Assembly: GCF_900104355.1 (NCBI RefSeq)
Contig: NZ_FNIY01000006.1
Coordinates: 1-64,000 of the forward strand
Direction: 5' to 3'
DNA from: Phyllobacterium sp. OV277
Lineage (GTDB): Bacteria > Pseudomonadota > Alphaproteobacteria > Rhizobiales > Rhizobiaceae
Length of the DNA stretch: 64,000 nt
Shown: positions 7,658 through 16,854 of the stretch, piece after piece
How the letters are laid out: the number at the start of each line of letters is the position of its first letter
Position numbering within the stretch: the stretch's first letter is position 1
Notes under the pieces: generated by a model
Seen by the model: the letters and a program-made list of their open reading frames with translations, nothing else
Database searches by the model: none
What the model was told of the DNA's origin: nothing
Position numbers and translations under genes: made by a program

Positions 7658-9013
7658 ATGTCAACGCAAGTGTCAAATCCTGATGGATCAAAGATTGTTC
7701 GCCCGTTCGAGGTGACCAATCGCTTGATGCTGGCGATTACGATTCCGGTGATGCTGGCATCGCTGACAACACCTTTGCTTGGCCTTGTCGACACTGCTGT
7801 TATTGGTCAGCTTGGCGATCCGCATTTGCTCGGCGGACTTGCGATCGGCGCACTGGTCTTCGATTTTCTGTTTTCGACTATGAATTTTCTCCGTGCTGGA
7901 ACGACAGGGCTGGTGGCGCAGGCCATGGGACGCCATGACAATGTCGAGCAACAGGCTGTGTTCTGGCGCGCGATTGGCATTGCAGTGGTTGTCGGCATTG
8001 TTTTTATCGCTATCACGCCTCTGGTTCTGACCGGGACGATCAGGTTTATGAACCCGGATTCGGCGGTCGCCAACGCCATGTCGACTTACGTGTCGATCCG
8101 GCTTTTTTCTTCGCCGATGGCGCTGGGGAATTTCGTCGTGCTTGGGCTGTTGCTGGGACAGGGAAAGGCGATGCAGGGACTTTACCTGCAATTCCTGCTG
8201 AACGGTGTCAATGTCATCATGACCTATTGGCTGGGCCTCGTTCTCGGTTGGGGTGTTGCGGGTATTGCCTGGGGAACAGTTCTCGGCGAAAGCGTGGCGC
8301 TTCTGGTCGGTTTGATGATGGTCTACTGGCAGTTTCGCGCGGTACCCAACCCCTCTCTTGCGCGTATCCTCGATATGCATGCCATACGCCGCATGTTTGC
8401 GGTCAACCGCGATATCATGTTGCGTTCTTTCTTTCTGCTTATCGCCTATGCCTATTTTACCCGCGCTGGTACCGAAGCGGGTGCAGTGACATTGGCGACG
8501 AACGCCGTTTTGATGAATTTTCTGCTGATTTCAGGCTATTTGATCGATGGTGTAACCACGGCCGCGGAGCAGATTTCCGGCCGTGCAGTAGGCGCGCATT
8601 ATCGCCCGGCCTTTGATCGCGGCATCAAGCTATCATTCCTGTGGGGGCTGGTTCTGGCTTCGCTGATGGCACTTTTCTTCCTGACCTATGGCAACGCCAT
8701 TGTTGCCCTGCTGATCAAGTCGGCTGATGTTCAGGCCATGGCAGCCCTATACATGCCATGGGCAGCTTTGGCTCCTGTCACCGGCTTGTTGGCCTTCCAT
8801 ATGGACGGCGTCTTCATCGGTGCCACATGGTCGCGCGACATGCGCAACATGATGATCCTGTCACTCCTCGGTTATTTCGCCGCTTATTACGTTCTGCCGC
8901 AATTCATGGGCAATCACGGGCTCTGGCTGGCGCTGCATCTTTTCCTTGGATTGCGTGGGCTGTCGCTTCTGGCCATCCTGCCGCGGCGGGCACGGTTGCA
9001 GTTCGCCAACTAG
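7658..9013 (+). CDS. MATE-family efflux transporter (DinF-like)
   Basis: A 451-residue integral membrane protein with about twelve hydrophobic helices in two homologous halves, the MATE layout. The first helix reads LMLAITIPVMLASLTTPLLGLVDT, followed by the family's short loop VIGQLGDPHLLGG. MATE proteins export cationic drugs or metabolites in exchange for Na+ or H+; DinF-like members are tied to oxidative and bile stress. The substrate cannot be read from sequence. The gene converges on ddl, and the two stop codons share the palindrome CTAG at 9010-9013. Confidence 0.9.
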   Translation: MSTQVSNPDGSKIVRPFEVTNRLMLAITIPVMLASLTTPLLGLVDTAVIGQLGDPHLLGGLAIGALVFDFLFSTMNFLRAGTTGLVAQAMGRHDNVEQQAVFWRAIGIAVVVGIVFIAITPLVLTGTIRFMNPDSAVANAMSTYVSIRLFSSPMALGNFVVLGLLLGQGKAMQGLYLQFLLNGVNVIMTYWLGLVLGWGVAGIAWGTVLGESVALLVGLMMVYWQFRAVPNPSLARILDMHAIRRMFAVNRDIMLRSFFLLIAYAYFTRAGTEAGAVTLATNAVLMNFLLISGYLIDGVTTAAEQISGRAVGAHYRPAFDRGIKLSFLWGLVLASLMALFFLTYGNAIVALLIKSADVQAMAALYMPWAALAPVTGLLAFHMDGVFIGATWSRDMRNMMILSLLGYFAAYYVLPQFMGNHGLWLALHLFLGLRGLSLLAILPRRARLQFAN

Positions 9014-10095
9014 ATCAATGAGCTGGTCTGCCGTTCAGCGCGATCGAGCGCATGCTGGATCAATCGCTCAACCAGTTCGGGATAGGCGATGCCAGTCGCT
9101 CCAAGCGCCTTCGGATACATGCTGATATTGGTGAAGCCAGGTATGGTGTTGACCTCGTTGACAACCATACTCATATCGGGCCGAACAAAGAAATCGACAC
9201 GGGCCATGCCTTCACAGCCCAAGGCCCGGAATGCCCGGCCCGCCATATCCTGCAACTGCCCTGTGACAGCGTCGGGGAGATTGGCTGGAATAGACAGAGC
9301 GGCCCCATCCGCGTCGATATACTTGGCCTCATAGGTATAAAACCCATGGCTTGCCGCCGGAGCGATCTCGCCGGGAACGGAAACAGTCAACGATCCATCG
9401 CCATGTTCCAGCACGCCGAATTCAATCTCGCGCGCCTGAACGAATTCTTCTACGATAAGCTTACGGTCGTGCTTGAAGGCCTCTTTAACAGCCGCATCAA
9501 AGGCTTCTGCCGTTGCTGCCTTGCCGACACCGACGGATGAGCCTTGCCGGGCTGGTTTGATAAAGACCGGCGTCCCAAGATCGCGCGCTATACCGTCGAA
9601 AGAGGCCGTTTCGCCAAACTGGATCGTCACGCCACGCGCGACTGGCAGTCCTGCCTCTTTAAGCAGGCGCTTGGCAATGTCCTTATCCATCGCCGCAGCG
9701 GACCCGAGAATACCGCAGCCGACATAGGCCACATCAGCGACTTCGGCCAATCCCTGCACAGAGCCATCTTCACCGTAAAGGCCGTGCAGCACTGGAAACA
9801 CAATATCGACAGGCGGCAGTTCATGCGGCGCGCCGCTTGCGGGAATAACCAAAAGACGACCTTTACCACCCGGCAGCAGGCTGACTTCTGATCCGGTTGT
9901 CGGCACTGCCTTTGGCAGTCCACCATTTTCAAGTTCAACCAGTAGCCATTGTCCGCTGCGTGTGATGCCAATGGGCACTATTTCGTATTTTGACGTATCG
10001 ATGGCCTTGACGACATTGCTGGCAGAAAGCAGGGAAACCTCGTGTTCGGCTGAACGTCCGCCAAAGAGAACTGCAACCCGTCTTTTGCTTGTCAT
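9010..10095 (-). CDS. ddl: D-alanine--D-alanine ligase
   Basis: A 361-residue ATP-grasp ligase that joins two D-alanines for peptidoglycan. The start VAVLFGGRSAEHEVSLLSA is the first ligand-binding loop, IVFPVLHGLYGEDGSVQGL is diagnostic of the A-type ligases, and EVNTIPGFTNISMYPK is the Mg-ATP/product loop near the C terminus. The length fits DdlA-type enzymes rather than the roughly 310-residue form found in division clusters, and indeed no mur/fts genes flank it. The ATG at 10095 is chosen because family alignment begins there; an upstream in-frame start at 10149 adds 18 unlike residues. Confidence 0.93.
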   Translation of the reverse strand: MTSKRRVAVLFGGRSAEHEVSLLSASNVVKAIDTSKYEIVPIGITRSGQWLLVELENGGLPKAVPTTGSEVSLLPGGKGRLLVIPASGAPHELPPVDIVFPVLHGLYGEDGSVQGLAEVADVAYVGCGILGSAAAMDKDIAKRLLKEAGLPVARGVTIQFGETASFDGIARDLGTPVFIKPARQGSSVGVGKAATAEAFDAAVKEAFKHDRKLIVEEFVQAREIEFGVLEHGDGSLTVSVPGEIAPAASHGFYTYEAKYIDADGAALSIPANLPDAVTGQLQDMAGRAFRALGCEGMARVDFFVRPDMSMVVNEVNTIPGFTNISMYPKALGATGIAYPELVERLIQHALDRAERQTSSLI

Positions 10096-10170
10096 CACTC
10101 TGTTTCCATGTGGTTGGGAATATCGCTGTTCCGTTGGATTGCGGAACAATGGCGAAATTACGCTCGCCGA

Positions 10171-11268
10171 TCAGGCGGGAATATCTTTGCTAGCCCAATC
10201 AGCAACATCGCGGTCACGCAGTTCAGCAATGTTGCCCACGCCATCGCGTTTTAGTGCCGCTGACATATCCTTGATAATCTCGGCAGCAAGCCCGGGGCCG
10301 CGATAGATCATGCTCGTGTAGAGCTGGACAAGATCAGCGCCCGCGCGGATTTTTGCGATTGCCGTCCTGGCGCTGTCGATGCCACCAACACCGATGATTG
10401 GCAGAGCAGGTCCAACACGCTGGCGCATTTTAGCCAGAACAATTGTCGAGCGGGTAAAGATGGGCGCGCCTGAAAGTCCACCAGCCTCGCCTGTGTTTTT
10501 CGCGCTGCGCAAACCAGTGCGTGACAGCGTGGTGTTGGAGATGATCAGACCATCAAGCGGATGCAGTCCAACCTCGGCAGCGATATCATCAAGGCTTGCA
10601 TCAGGCAGATCAGGTGCGATCTTCAGAAATACGGACCGCCTTGCGCCAGACTGAGCGGCAACTTCATCGCGTGCTTCCAGTACCTTGCCGAGCAATTCCT
10701 TGAGACTGTCCCGCGCCTGCAGGTCACGCAGACCGGGCGTGTTCGGCGAAGAGATGTTGACGGTGAAGTAACTCGCAAGCGTATGGAATTTGCGGATACC
10801 GGCGACATAGTCTGCCACGCGATCAGCCGAATCCTTGTTGGCTCCGATATTGACCCCGACAATTCCCGGATGGTTCTTGCGTGATGAAAGGCGCTGAAAT
10901 GCAGCCTCATGGCCTTCATTGTTGAAGCCAAGGCGATTGATCACGGCATTGTCTTCAACAAGACGGAAAATGCGCGGCTTTGGATTGCCGGATTGTGCTA
11001 GCGGTGTGAGAGTACCGATTTCAGCAAAACCGAAGCCAAGTTTCAATAAAGCATTCGGCACCTCAGCATTCTTGTCGTAACCCGCCGCCATACCCAGTGG
11101 ATTTGGGAACGTCAGTCCCGCAATCTCGACACGCAAGGCTGGATCACTCGTTGAGGCACAGGAGGGAACGAGTCCCGTTTTCAACGCCTTGATCGACATG
11201 CCGTGGGCATCTTCCGGATCGAAAGTGAAGAGAACTTTGCGGCCAATCGACTGGAACAGCCCACTCAT
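10171..11268 (-). CDS. pyrD: Dihydroorotate dehydrogenase, quinone-dependent (class 2)
   Basis: A 365-residue FMN enzyme oxidising dihydroorotate to orotate in pyrimidine synthesis, with electrons passed to ubiquinone at the inner membrane. The N-terminal amphipathic helices (MSGLFQSIGRKVLFTFDPEDAHG) that dock class 2 enzymes to the membrane are present. So are NPLGMAAGYDKNAEV, NISSPNTPGLRDLQ, LIISNTTLSR and the C-terminal phosphate loop GVGGIDSARTAIAKIRAGADLVQLYT. It overlaps the upstream DUF952 gene by four bases (ATGA), so the two form an operon. Confidence 0.95.
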   Translation of the reverse strand: MSGLFQSIGRKVLFTFDPEDAHGMSIKALKTGLVPSCASTSDPALRVEIAGLTFPNPLGMAAGYDKNAEVPNALLKLGFGFAEIGTLTPLAQSGNPKPRIFRLVEDNAVINRLGFNNEGHEAAFQRLSSRKNHPGIVGVNIGANKDSADRVADYVAGIRKFHTLASYFTVNISSPNTPGLRDLQARDSLKELLGKVLEARDEVAAQSGARRSVFLKIAPDLPDASLDDIAAEVGLHPLDGLIISNTTLSRTGLRSAKNTGEAGGLSGAPIFTRSTIVLAKMRQRVGPALPIIGVGGIDSARTAIAKIRAGADLVQLYTSMIYRGPGLAAEIIKDMSAALKRDGVGNIAELRDRDVADWASKDIPA

Positions 11269-11612
11269 GCATCCATCTCCGGGAACTGGTGTTTGCCGCC
11301 AGCATCAAGCGGCAGTGGTTTGACCCATAGAACTGCATCCATGGGGAGTGATGCATAGAGATGCGGGAAAAGATCGCCGCCGCGGGAAACTTCATACTTC
11401 AAGGCTTCGCCAAGTCGGTCAGCTTCGACTGCAATCAAAAGCAGGTCATCCTGTCCAACAAAGTGTTTGGCAGCCGTTTCCACCGCCTGTGCAGCGGTGG
11501 AAAAATGAATATAGCCGTCGGCATGGTCAATCGGTGCGCCATCAAACACACCGGCAGCTTCTGCCGCCTGCCAAAGTCCCCTTGGGGCAATCTTGTAAAT
11601 CAATTTGCTCAT
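11265..11612 (-). CDS. DUF952 family protein
   Basis: A 115-residue protein with the DUF952 signatures: YKIAPRGLWQAA at the start, DHADGYIHFSTAAQAVETA in the middle, and HLYASLPMDAVLWVKPLPLD near the end. The fold resembles ADP-ribosyltransferases, but the family's function is unknown. Its stop overlaps the pyrD start by four bases, so it is translated together with pyrD. This pairing is common in rhizobia and brucellae as I recall it, which hints at, but does not show, a link to nucleotide metabolism. Confidence 0.85.
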   Translation of the reverse strand: MSKLIYKIAPRGLWQAAEAAGVFDGAPIDHADGYIHFSTAAQAVETAAKHFVGQDDLLLIAVEADRLGEALKYEVSRGGDLFPHLYASLPMDAVLWVKPLPLDAGGKHQFPEMDA

Positions 11613-11744
11613 GCGGTTTTACTAGACGCAAAACCGCAATGCGCAAAGAGTAGACTGGCATCGGTAACAGAAATCTCGACCCGAATTCCTATTTTCGGCG
11701 TATTATCCGCTCAAGCTCGGTGTTCTGCATTTCGGAGGTCAGTC

Positions 11745-12188
11745 ATGTCACGCACACGAACTCTCTTTGCCGCCGTTACGGCTGTTCCACTTCTGGCTAT
11801 CGCTGGCTCAACCGGTGTTTTTGCTGAAGACACGATGAGCTACTCGCTGGAAAAGACCGAAACCGGTTATATCAGGCTGAACAACAAAACAGGCGAGACG
11901 TCTATCTGTCAGGAAAAATCCGGACAGCTGGTCTGCAAGCTCGCCACAGAAGAGCGCAAGGCCTATGAGGAAGATCTGGCTGATCTGAAAACCCGTGTCG
12001 CCAAATTGGAAGACACGGTGGCGAGCATAGGCAAAATTCCTCCGGTGGTTCGCGATGCGCTGCCTTCCGATGAAGAATTTGAAAAAGGCTTGAGCTACAT
12101 GGAGAAATTCATGCGTCGTTTCATGGGCATCGCCAAGGAATTCGAGAACGATGACAAGGGCTCGAAGGCAGAACCCCAGAAGACCTGA
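11745..12188 (+). CDS. Exported coiled-coil-like protein of unknown function
   Basis: A 147-residue protein with a Sec signal peptide (MSRTRTLFAAVTAVPLLAIAG, cleavage after VFA near residue 27). A short domain follows with two cysteines (SICQEKSGQLVCKLA), then a charged helical segment KAYEEDLADLKTRVAKLEDTVA with heptad spacing (about 70-95), and an acidic tail. It suggests a small periplasmic protein that forms dimers. CGGAGG lies 8 bases before the ATG. It is divergent from the DUF952-pyrD operon and has no recognisable partner. Confidence 0.7.
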   Translation: MSRTRTLFAAVTAVPLLAIAGSTGVFAEDTMSYSLEKTETGYIRLNNKTGETSICQEKSGQLVCKLATEERKAYEEDLADLKTRVAKLEDTVASIGKIPPVVRDALPSDEEFEKGLSYMEKFMRRFMGIAKEFENDDKGSKAEPQKT

Positions 12189-12330
12189 ACCGCACGAATT
12201 TCCGCATGATTTTCCAGGACTGTTTTCCACGGATAATAGCAAATCCATCCCTCCCGGCATCATTTTGTTCTTGATTTGTTCCAGTAATTATACGACTTTA
12301 GTGTTCAATAATTGACGCTGGAGGGACAGG

Positions 12331-12774
12331 ATGAACGAGGGCCCAAGATTGATCGGTGAGATTTCCATCCGGCTTTTTGTGCGCCACGGCGACCAGCAAA
12401 TGGCCCTGGATTTCTATGAGAATGTGTTTGGTGCGCGGATTGTCGGGCGGCCTTATCTGCACAATGGCGAATTGATTGCCGCTGAAATGCGGATGGGTGC
12501 GTCGGTGATCATGATTGTTGGCGCAAATCCGAAACGTGATGCAGATGCTTCAATGGGTGGCCCGCGCTCGGTTCACGCCATTGGTGCGACCCCTGTCATG
12601 CTCGACATCCATGTGGATGATGTCGATCGTGTCATGCACCATGCCACATCGGAAGGCGGCCATGTGCGCAATGCCGTTGAAGAACTTGATAATGGTGATC
12701 GGGTCGGCGTCCTCACCGATCCGTTCGGCCATTTATGGGTGGTTAAATCACGACGCAAACATCTGGCTGCGTGA
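12331..12774 (+). CDS. VOC superfamily protein (glyoxalase/PhnB-like)
   Basis: A 147-residue protein of the vicinal-oxygen-chelate fold with two beta-alpha-beta-beta-beta units. The first contains HGDQQMALDFYENVFGARIVGRPYLHNGELIAAEMRMG. The second contains MLDIHVDDVDRVMHHATSEGG and ends with DRVGVLTDPFGHLWVVKSRRK, the usual last strand. A likely metal/substrate triad cannot be assigned without a structure, so no reaction is proposed. GGAGGGACAGG gives a strong ribosome site. It is only distantly like the VOC gene at 782. Confidence 0.8.
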   Translation: MNEGPRLIGEISIRLFVRHGDQQMALDFYENVFGARIVGRPYLHNGELIAAEMRMGASVIMIVGANPKRDADASMGGPRSVHAIGATPVMLDIHVDDVDRVMHHATSEGGHVRNAVEELDNGDRVGVLTDPFGHLWVVKSRRKHLAA

Positions 12775-12835
12775 CGCAAACATCTGCTGTGTGAAGTGGC
12801 AGCCGGCCGTGATAAGGGCCGATTGCCATAGGTGC

Positions 12836-13789
12836 CTAAGAAGTAGCAAACTTCTTGGTTGCTGAGATCAATTCATGAACAATGCCCGGCTCCGTGACCG
12901 AGTGACCGGCATCTTCAACAATCCGCAAATCGGCTTCCGGCCAGACCTTTTTCAAATGCCACGCATTCAACAGCGGCGTGCACATGTCATAGCGGCCATG
13001 CACCAGAACGCCCGGAATCTCGCGGATCAGATGGGCATTGCGCAGGAGATGATCATCCGTGTCGAAGAAGCCCTTGTTCTGGAAATAGTGGCACTCGATG
13101 CGCGCAAACGCGATGGCAAAGTGGTCTCCGGCGAAAGCCTCTTCTCGCGCTGGATCTGGCAAAAGGGAAAGCGCCGAGCCTTCCCAGCGTGCCCACAATT
13201 TGGCCGCTGCCAAGCGAACGGCCGGGTCCTCATCGGTAAGGCGTTTGTAATAGGCGGCAATCATATCGCCACGCTCCGCCTCTGGAATATGCTCCTCATA
13301 GGCTTCAAAACGATCAGGATAGATGATGCTCGCACCGTTTGAGTAGAACCACTCAATCTCAAAGCGACGGATCATGAAGATGCCGCGCAAGATCAATTCG
13401 GTGACGTGTGCCGGATGCGTCTGGGCATAGGCGAGTGCAAGGGTCGAACCCCATGAGCCACCAAAAACCTGCCATTTCTCGATACCGAAATGCTCGCGGA
13501 TGCGCTCCATATCGGCCACAAGATCCCATGTCGTGTTCTCACGCAATTCAGCATAAGGCGTTGATTTTCCACAACCACGCTGGTCAAACAGAATGATGCG
13601 GTAAAGCTCCGGATCATGCAGGCGGCGCATGGTGGGATTAATCCCGCCGCCTGGCCCGCCATGGATCATGATAACCGGTTTACCGTTGGGATTGCCGCAT
13701 TCCTCCACATGGATACTGTGCAAATCGGACACAGCAAGCATCTGCTCGGAATAGGGCTGGGTCTCGGGGTAAAGAGTATTGGTGATCAT
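12836..13789 (-). CDS. pip: Proline iminopeptidase
   Basis: A 317-residue alpha/beta hydrolase of peptidase family S33 that removes N-terminal proline from peptides in the cytoplasm. Diagnostic segments are the oxyanion loop MIHGGPGGGINP, FDQRGCGKS, the nucleophile elbow VFGGSWGSTLAL (Ser about 112), GRYDMCTP with the catalytic Asp, and DAGHSVTEPG with the catalytic His. The ATG at 13789 is preceded by AAAGAAAG and aligns with family starts; the longer in-frame form from 13858 adds 23 unlike residues. It is a single gene with no operon partner in the window. Confidence 0.93.
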   Translation of the reverse strand: MITNTLYPETQPYSEQMLAVSDLHSIHVEECGNPNGKPVIMIHGGPGGGINPTMRRLHDPELYRIILFDQRGCGKSTPYAELRENTTWDLVADMERIREHFGIEKWQVFGGSWGSTLALAYAQTHPAHVTELILRGIFMIRRFEIEWFYSNGASIIYPDRFEAYEEHIPEAERGDMIAAYYKRLTDEDPAVRLAAAKLWARWEGSALSLLPDPAREEAFAGDHFAIAFARIECHYFQNKGFFDTDDHLLRNAHLIREIPGVLVHGRYDMCTPLLNAWHLKKVWPEADLRIVEDAGHSVTEPGIVHELISATKKFATS

Positions 13790-14019
13790 GCATCTTTCTT
13801 TCGAAGATTGTCCGTAATGTACGTATGATTGCGCGGGATTATGGTTTTGCCAAGTCAATTCATGTGTTTAGCAGACATCAACGGACAAACCGTACGCGTT
13901 TAAAACTTTTGTGCGGACTAAATTTGTCTTGATATATCAGGTAAATGCGCTTTAGTCGAAAGCATTAAAATCAATAAATTACAGTTGCTGATATTTTTCG
14001 AAATAAGGACTTTTCAATA

Positions 14020-14691
14020 ATGAAATTTAAGTTTGTCATTGTGGACGATCATCCACTTTTCCGCGGCGCATTGAAAGCAGCCCTTGGTATGCAGCCATGG
14101 GATGCGGAAATTATTGAGGTGGGCGATCTGGAGAGTGCCAAGAATCTGTTGCTCGACGTATTTGATGTTGATCTGGTGCTTCTTGATCTTGCATTGAACG
14201 GGGTGAGTGGCCTGACTGGCTTGATTATCTTGCGCGCGCTGTGCCCGACCATCCCGATTGCAGTTGTTTCGGCAACTGACGATCTGTTCACCGTCCGCGC
14301 AGCTCTTGCACTGGGCGCATCGGGCTTTATTTCCAAGTCGTCGACGCCCGATAAAATTGGCCTTGCTGTCAGCAAGATATTTGACGGTGAAATCTGGTCG
14401 CCGCCCGCGTGCGACGACGAGAGCTCTCTTGATGCTGAGCATTATGAGTTGATTGCTTGTTTGCGCCGGCTAACGCCACAGCAGGGGCGTGTTCTTGGCA
14501 TGATGGCTGGCGGCATGCTGAACAAGCAAATCGCCCATGAGCTTAATGTATCGGAGGCGACCATCAAGGCGCATGTGTCGGCTGTTCTGAATAAGCTCGG
14601 TGTTGAAAGCCGGACACAGGCAGTCATTCGTTTTTCGCGTTTCAAGTCCGATACAGCGACCTTGAACACTGAACTTGTTGAATTGCAGTAG
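14020..14691 (+). CDS. LuxR/NarL-type response regulator
   Basis: A 223-residue two-domain regulator. The receiver has the acidic pair D9/D10, the phosphoacceptor near D56 (LVLLDLALNG) and the switch Ser/Thr and Lys (VVSATDD, GFISKSS). The C-terminal half is a LuxR helix-turn-helix: LTPQQGRVLGMMAGGMLNKQIAHELNVSEATIKAHVSAVLNKLGV. The upstream 230 bases are AT-rich and end in an AAATAAGGAC-like ribosome site. It converges on a hybrid histidine kinase whose stop lies 14 bases away, so kinase and regulator probably form one phosphorelay although transcribed oppositely. Confidence 0.92.
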   Translation: MKFKFVIVDDHPLFRGALKAALGMQPWDAEIIEVGDLESAKNLLLDVFDVDLVLLDLALNGVSGLTGLIILRALCPTIPIAVVSATDDLFTVRAALALGASGFISKSSTPDKIGLAVSKIFDGEIWSPPACDDESSLDAEHYELIACLRRLTPQQGRVLGMMAGGMLNKQIAHELNVSEATIKAHVSAVLNKLGVESRTQAVIRFSRFKSDTATLNTELVELQ

Positions 14692-14704
14692 ACCTGAGCG
14701 CAAT

Positions 14705-16045
14705 TTAACTGCAGCTATCAGCTAGTTGAAAGTGCGAAAGGAGTGCTCTGAGGGCTGCGGGCTTGACGGGCTTGTTGATAATCGAAACATCGGTGGACAT
14801 GGCGTGGTGGCGCAATTGGTTGGATCGCTCGGCAGTAACGAGCGCAGCCTTTATCTGGCAATCATAGTGGTTGCGTGCGTATTCAACGAGATCAATACCC
14901 GTTGCTTCACCGAGGTTGTAATCCGTAAGGATGACATCCGGCGCTGACGTGTGATTTTGGCAAAAGCTGCTTAAAGCGCCACTGTGGTTCAACACGTCCA
15001 CTTTGCATCCCCAGCTTTGCAGGAGTGCTTTCATGGCGGAAAGCGAACGCTCATCATCGTCAATATAAAGAATTGCCAGGCCATCCAATGGACGGGAGTG
15101 CCGTAGGGCCGGCATCTCTTTGACAAGCGCTGATGCTTTGGTTTCTGACACCGGCATCCGCACCGAGAAAACCGAGCCTTTTCCAAGGTTTGAATGAACC
15201 TCGATAGACATGTCGAGAGTCTTGGCTATGCGTTCAACGATCGATAGACCAAGGCCAAGTCCCTCCGATTCCATCATACCCTCGGAGAGCCGGGAGAATT
15301 CACGAAAGATGATATTCAGCTTTGATCTGGCAATGCCAATGCCCGTATCAAGAACCTGAACCTCAAGCATTTGGCCCCGGCGGCGCACCCCGACCAGTAT
15401 CTTGCCTGACTTGCAGTACTTGACCGCGTTCGAAACGAGGTTTTGAAGCAATCGGCGTAAGAGGTTGCGGTCTGTCGCAACGATGGCCGAACTCGCAACA
15501 AGTTTGAGTTCAAGACCCTTCTGGCCGGCCGCAGGCAAAAAATCTCCTATCACTTGCTCTAAAAGTGTGTTCAGCGCAAAGACAGAAACAACAGGCTTCA
15601 CAGCACCCGCATCCAATCGCGAAATGTCCAGCAACGTGTTGAAGATCGACTCTACTGCCTCGAGAGATGAATCGAGGCTGGCCGCCAACGCTCTCTGATG
15701 CGAATCGCCCAACTGCTCGGTCAGTGCGGACGCATAAAGACGGGCCGCGCTGAGCGGTTGCAGGATATCGTGCCCCGCATCCACCAGCAAACGTGTCTTG
15801 CTGTTATTGGCTTCTTCGGCCCGGCGCTGTGCTTTTGCCAGTTCTTCATTTGCATGGGTAAGCTCTGCCGTCCGTTCGCGAACGCGTGCATCGAGATGTG
15901 CATTGGTCTGCCGCAAACTCAAAGCATGGATGAGCGGTCGGTCCCTGCTGTTTTCGCTGTCAGCATGCCGGTCAATTGTCTTGGTACGCACATAATGTGC
16001 CAGGAGATATAAAAGTGCGACGAGCGCGCCAGTCCAGCCCACCAT
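14705..16045 (-). CDS. Hybrid histidine kinase with receiver domain, minimal N terminus
   Basis: A 446-residue protein. It begins with a single short hydrophobic helix (about residues 5-19), then an Arg/Glu-rich coiled coil, then HisKA with the phosphorylated His near 92 (DAGHDILQPLSAARLYAS). An HATPase domain follows (NLVSNAVKYCKSGKI, VLDTGIGIARSKLN, GLGLGLSIVERIA), and a C-terminal receiver has the phosphoacceptor near Asp375 (VILTDYNLGEATG). It lacks the long multi-helix or PAS input region common in this kinase subgroup. The ATG at 16045 is preferred because GGAAGG precedes it; a TTG at 16075 would add ten residues. Confidence 0.9.
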   Translation of the reverse strand: MVGWTGALVALLYLLAHYVRTKTIDRHADSENSRDRPLIHALSLRQTNAHLDARVRERTAELTHANEELAKAQRRAEEANNSKTRLLVDAGHDILQPLSAARLYASALTEQLGDSHQRALAASLDSSLEAVESIFNTLLDISRLDAGAVKPVVSVFALNTLLEQVIGDFLPAAGQKGLELKLVASSAIVATDRNLLRRLLQNLVSNAVKYCKSGKILVGVRRRGQMLEVQVLDTGIGIARSKLNIIFREFSRLSEGMMESEGLGLGLSIVERIAKTLDMSIEVHSNLGKGSVFSVRMPVSETKASALVKEMPALRHSRPLDGLAILYIDDDERSLSAMKALLQSWGCKVDVLNHSGALSSFCQNHTSAPDVILTDYNLGEATGIDLVEYARNHYDCQIKAALVTAERSNQLRHHAMSTDVSIINKPVKPAALRALLSHFQLADSCS

Positions 16046-16270
16046 GGGCCTCAACCTTCCGTTAAATAGCGGCAAATGCCTTCATGAAAATGGATCGATC
16101 TCAAAATGGGAATGCGGGAAAATCTGCGGTAGTGAACGCGTATCTACTTATAAAACAAAACTTTTTGTTAATAATTTAGGAACATCTGTTACTGTCAATC
16201 TGTGTTGCACGTCGCATCACTGGGGACTGACAGCTTCCAATTAACACGGAATACTGGAGAGTGGTATATC

Positions 16271-16684
16271 ATGCTAAAGGAATTCAAAGAATTTGCCTTG
16301 AAGGGAAACATGGTCGATCTCGCCATTGGTGTGATCATCGGCGGTGCTTTTGGCAAACTGGTTGACTCGATTGTTAACGACATCCTGATGCCGATTATCG
16401 GGCTTCTTACAGGTGGCGTAGACTTTTCCAACATGTATATCCAGTTGGCGGGAGCGCCCGCTGCTACACTGGCTGCCGCACGCGCTGCCGGTGCAACGCT
16501 TGCTTACGGCAACTTCATCACCCTGGTGATCAACTTCCTGATCATTGCCTGGGTTCTCTTCATGGTGGTGAAAGCCATGAACAGGCTCAAGAAGAAGGAG
16601 CCGGTTGCCCCTGAAGCTCCTGCTGCGCCGACCAAGGAAGAAGTATTACTTACTGACATCCGCGATCTGCTCGCCAAACGCTAA
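16271..16684 (+). CDS. mscL: Large-conductance mechanosensitive channel MscL
   Basis: A 137-residue inner-membrane protein that opens under extreme turgor and lets solutes escape. The start [31 protein letters not shown] is the amphipathic S1 helix plus the pore-lining first membrane helix. The second helix is [22 protein letters not shown]. The C-terminal helix that bundles the pentamer is [16 protein letters not shown] proline/alanine linker lies between them. GGAGAG precedes the ATG, which is preferred over an upstream in-frame start at 16202. A strong terminator follows immediately. Confidence 0.96.
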   Translation: MLKEFKEFALKGNMVDLAIGVIIGGAFGKLVDSIVNDILMPIIGLLTGGVDFSNMYIQLAGAPAATLAAARAAGATLAYGNFITLVINFLIIAWVLFMVVKAMNRLKKKEPVAPEAPAAPTKEEVLLTDIRDLLAKR

Positions 16685-16702
16685 GGCGTTTCGCACGTAT
16701 TT

Positions 16703-16735
16703 TAAAACCCCGGCCCCGTGCCGGGGTTTTTGTTT
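16703..16735 (+). terminator. Rho-independent terminator of mscL
   Basis: The stem AAACCCCGGC / GCCGGGGTTT with a 5-base loop is followed by TTTTTGTTT. It starts about 20 bases after the mscL stop codon and has all the parts of an intrinsic terminator. Confidence 0.9.
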
Positions 16736-16854
16736 ATACCTGTCAGTAAGTCGTCAGCAGACTATCAGCGGCGGTGATGGGAACATCACAAATATCCACG
16801 TGATTATTAAGTTTCGTTGCGTTACGTCTGGCCTCTGGCATTGGAGAAAATCAT

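Noticed and set aside
7688-8380. A 230-codon minus-strand frame inside the MATE gene.
   Set aside because: Membrane-protein genes give long antisense frames of this kind; composition (Gln/His/Arg-rich) is shadow-like.
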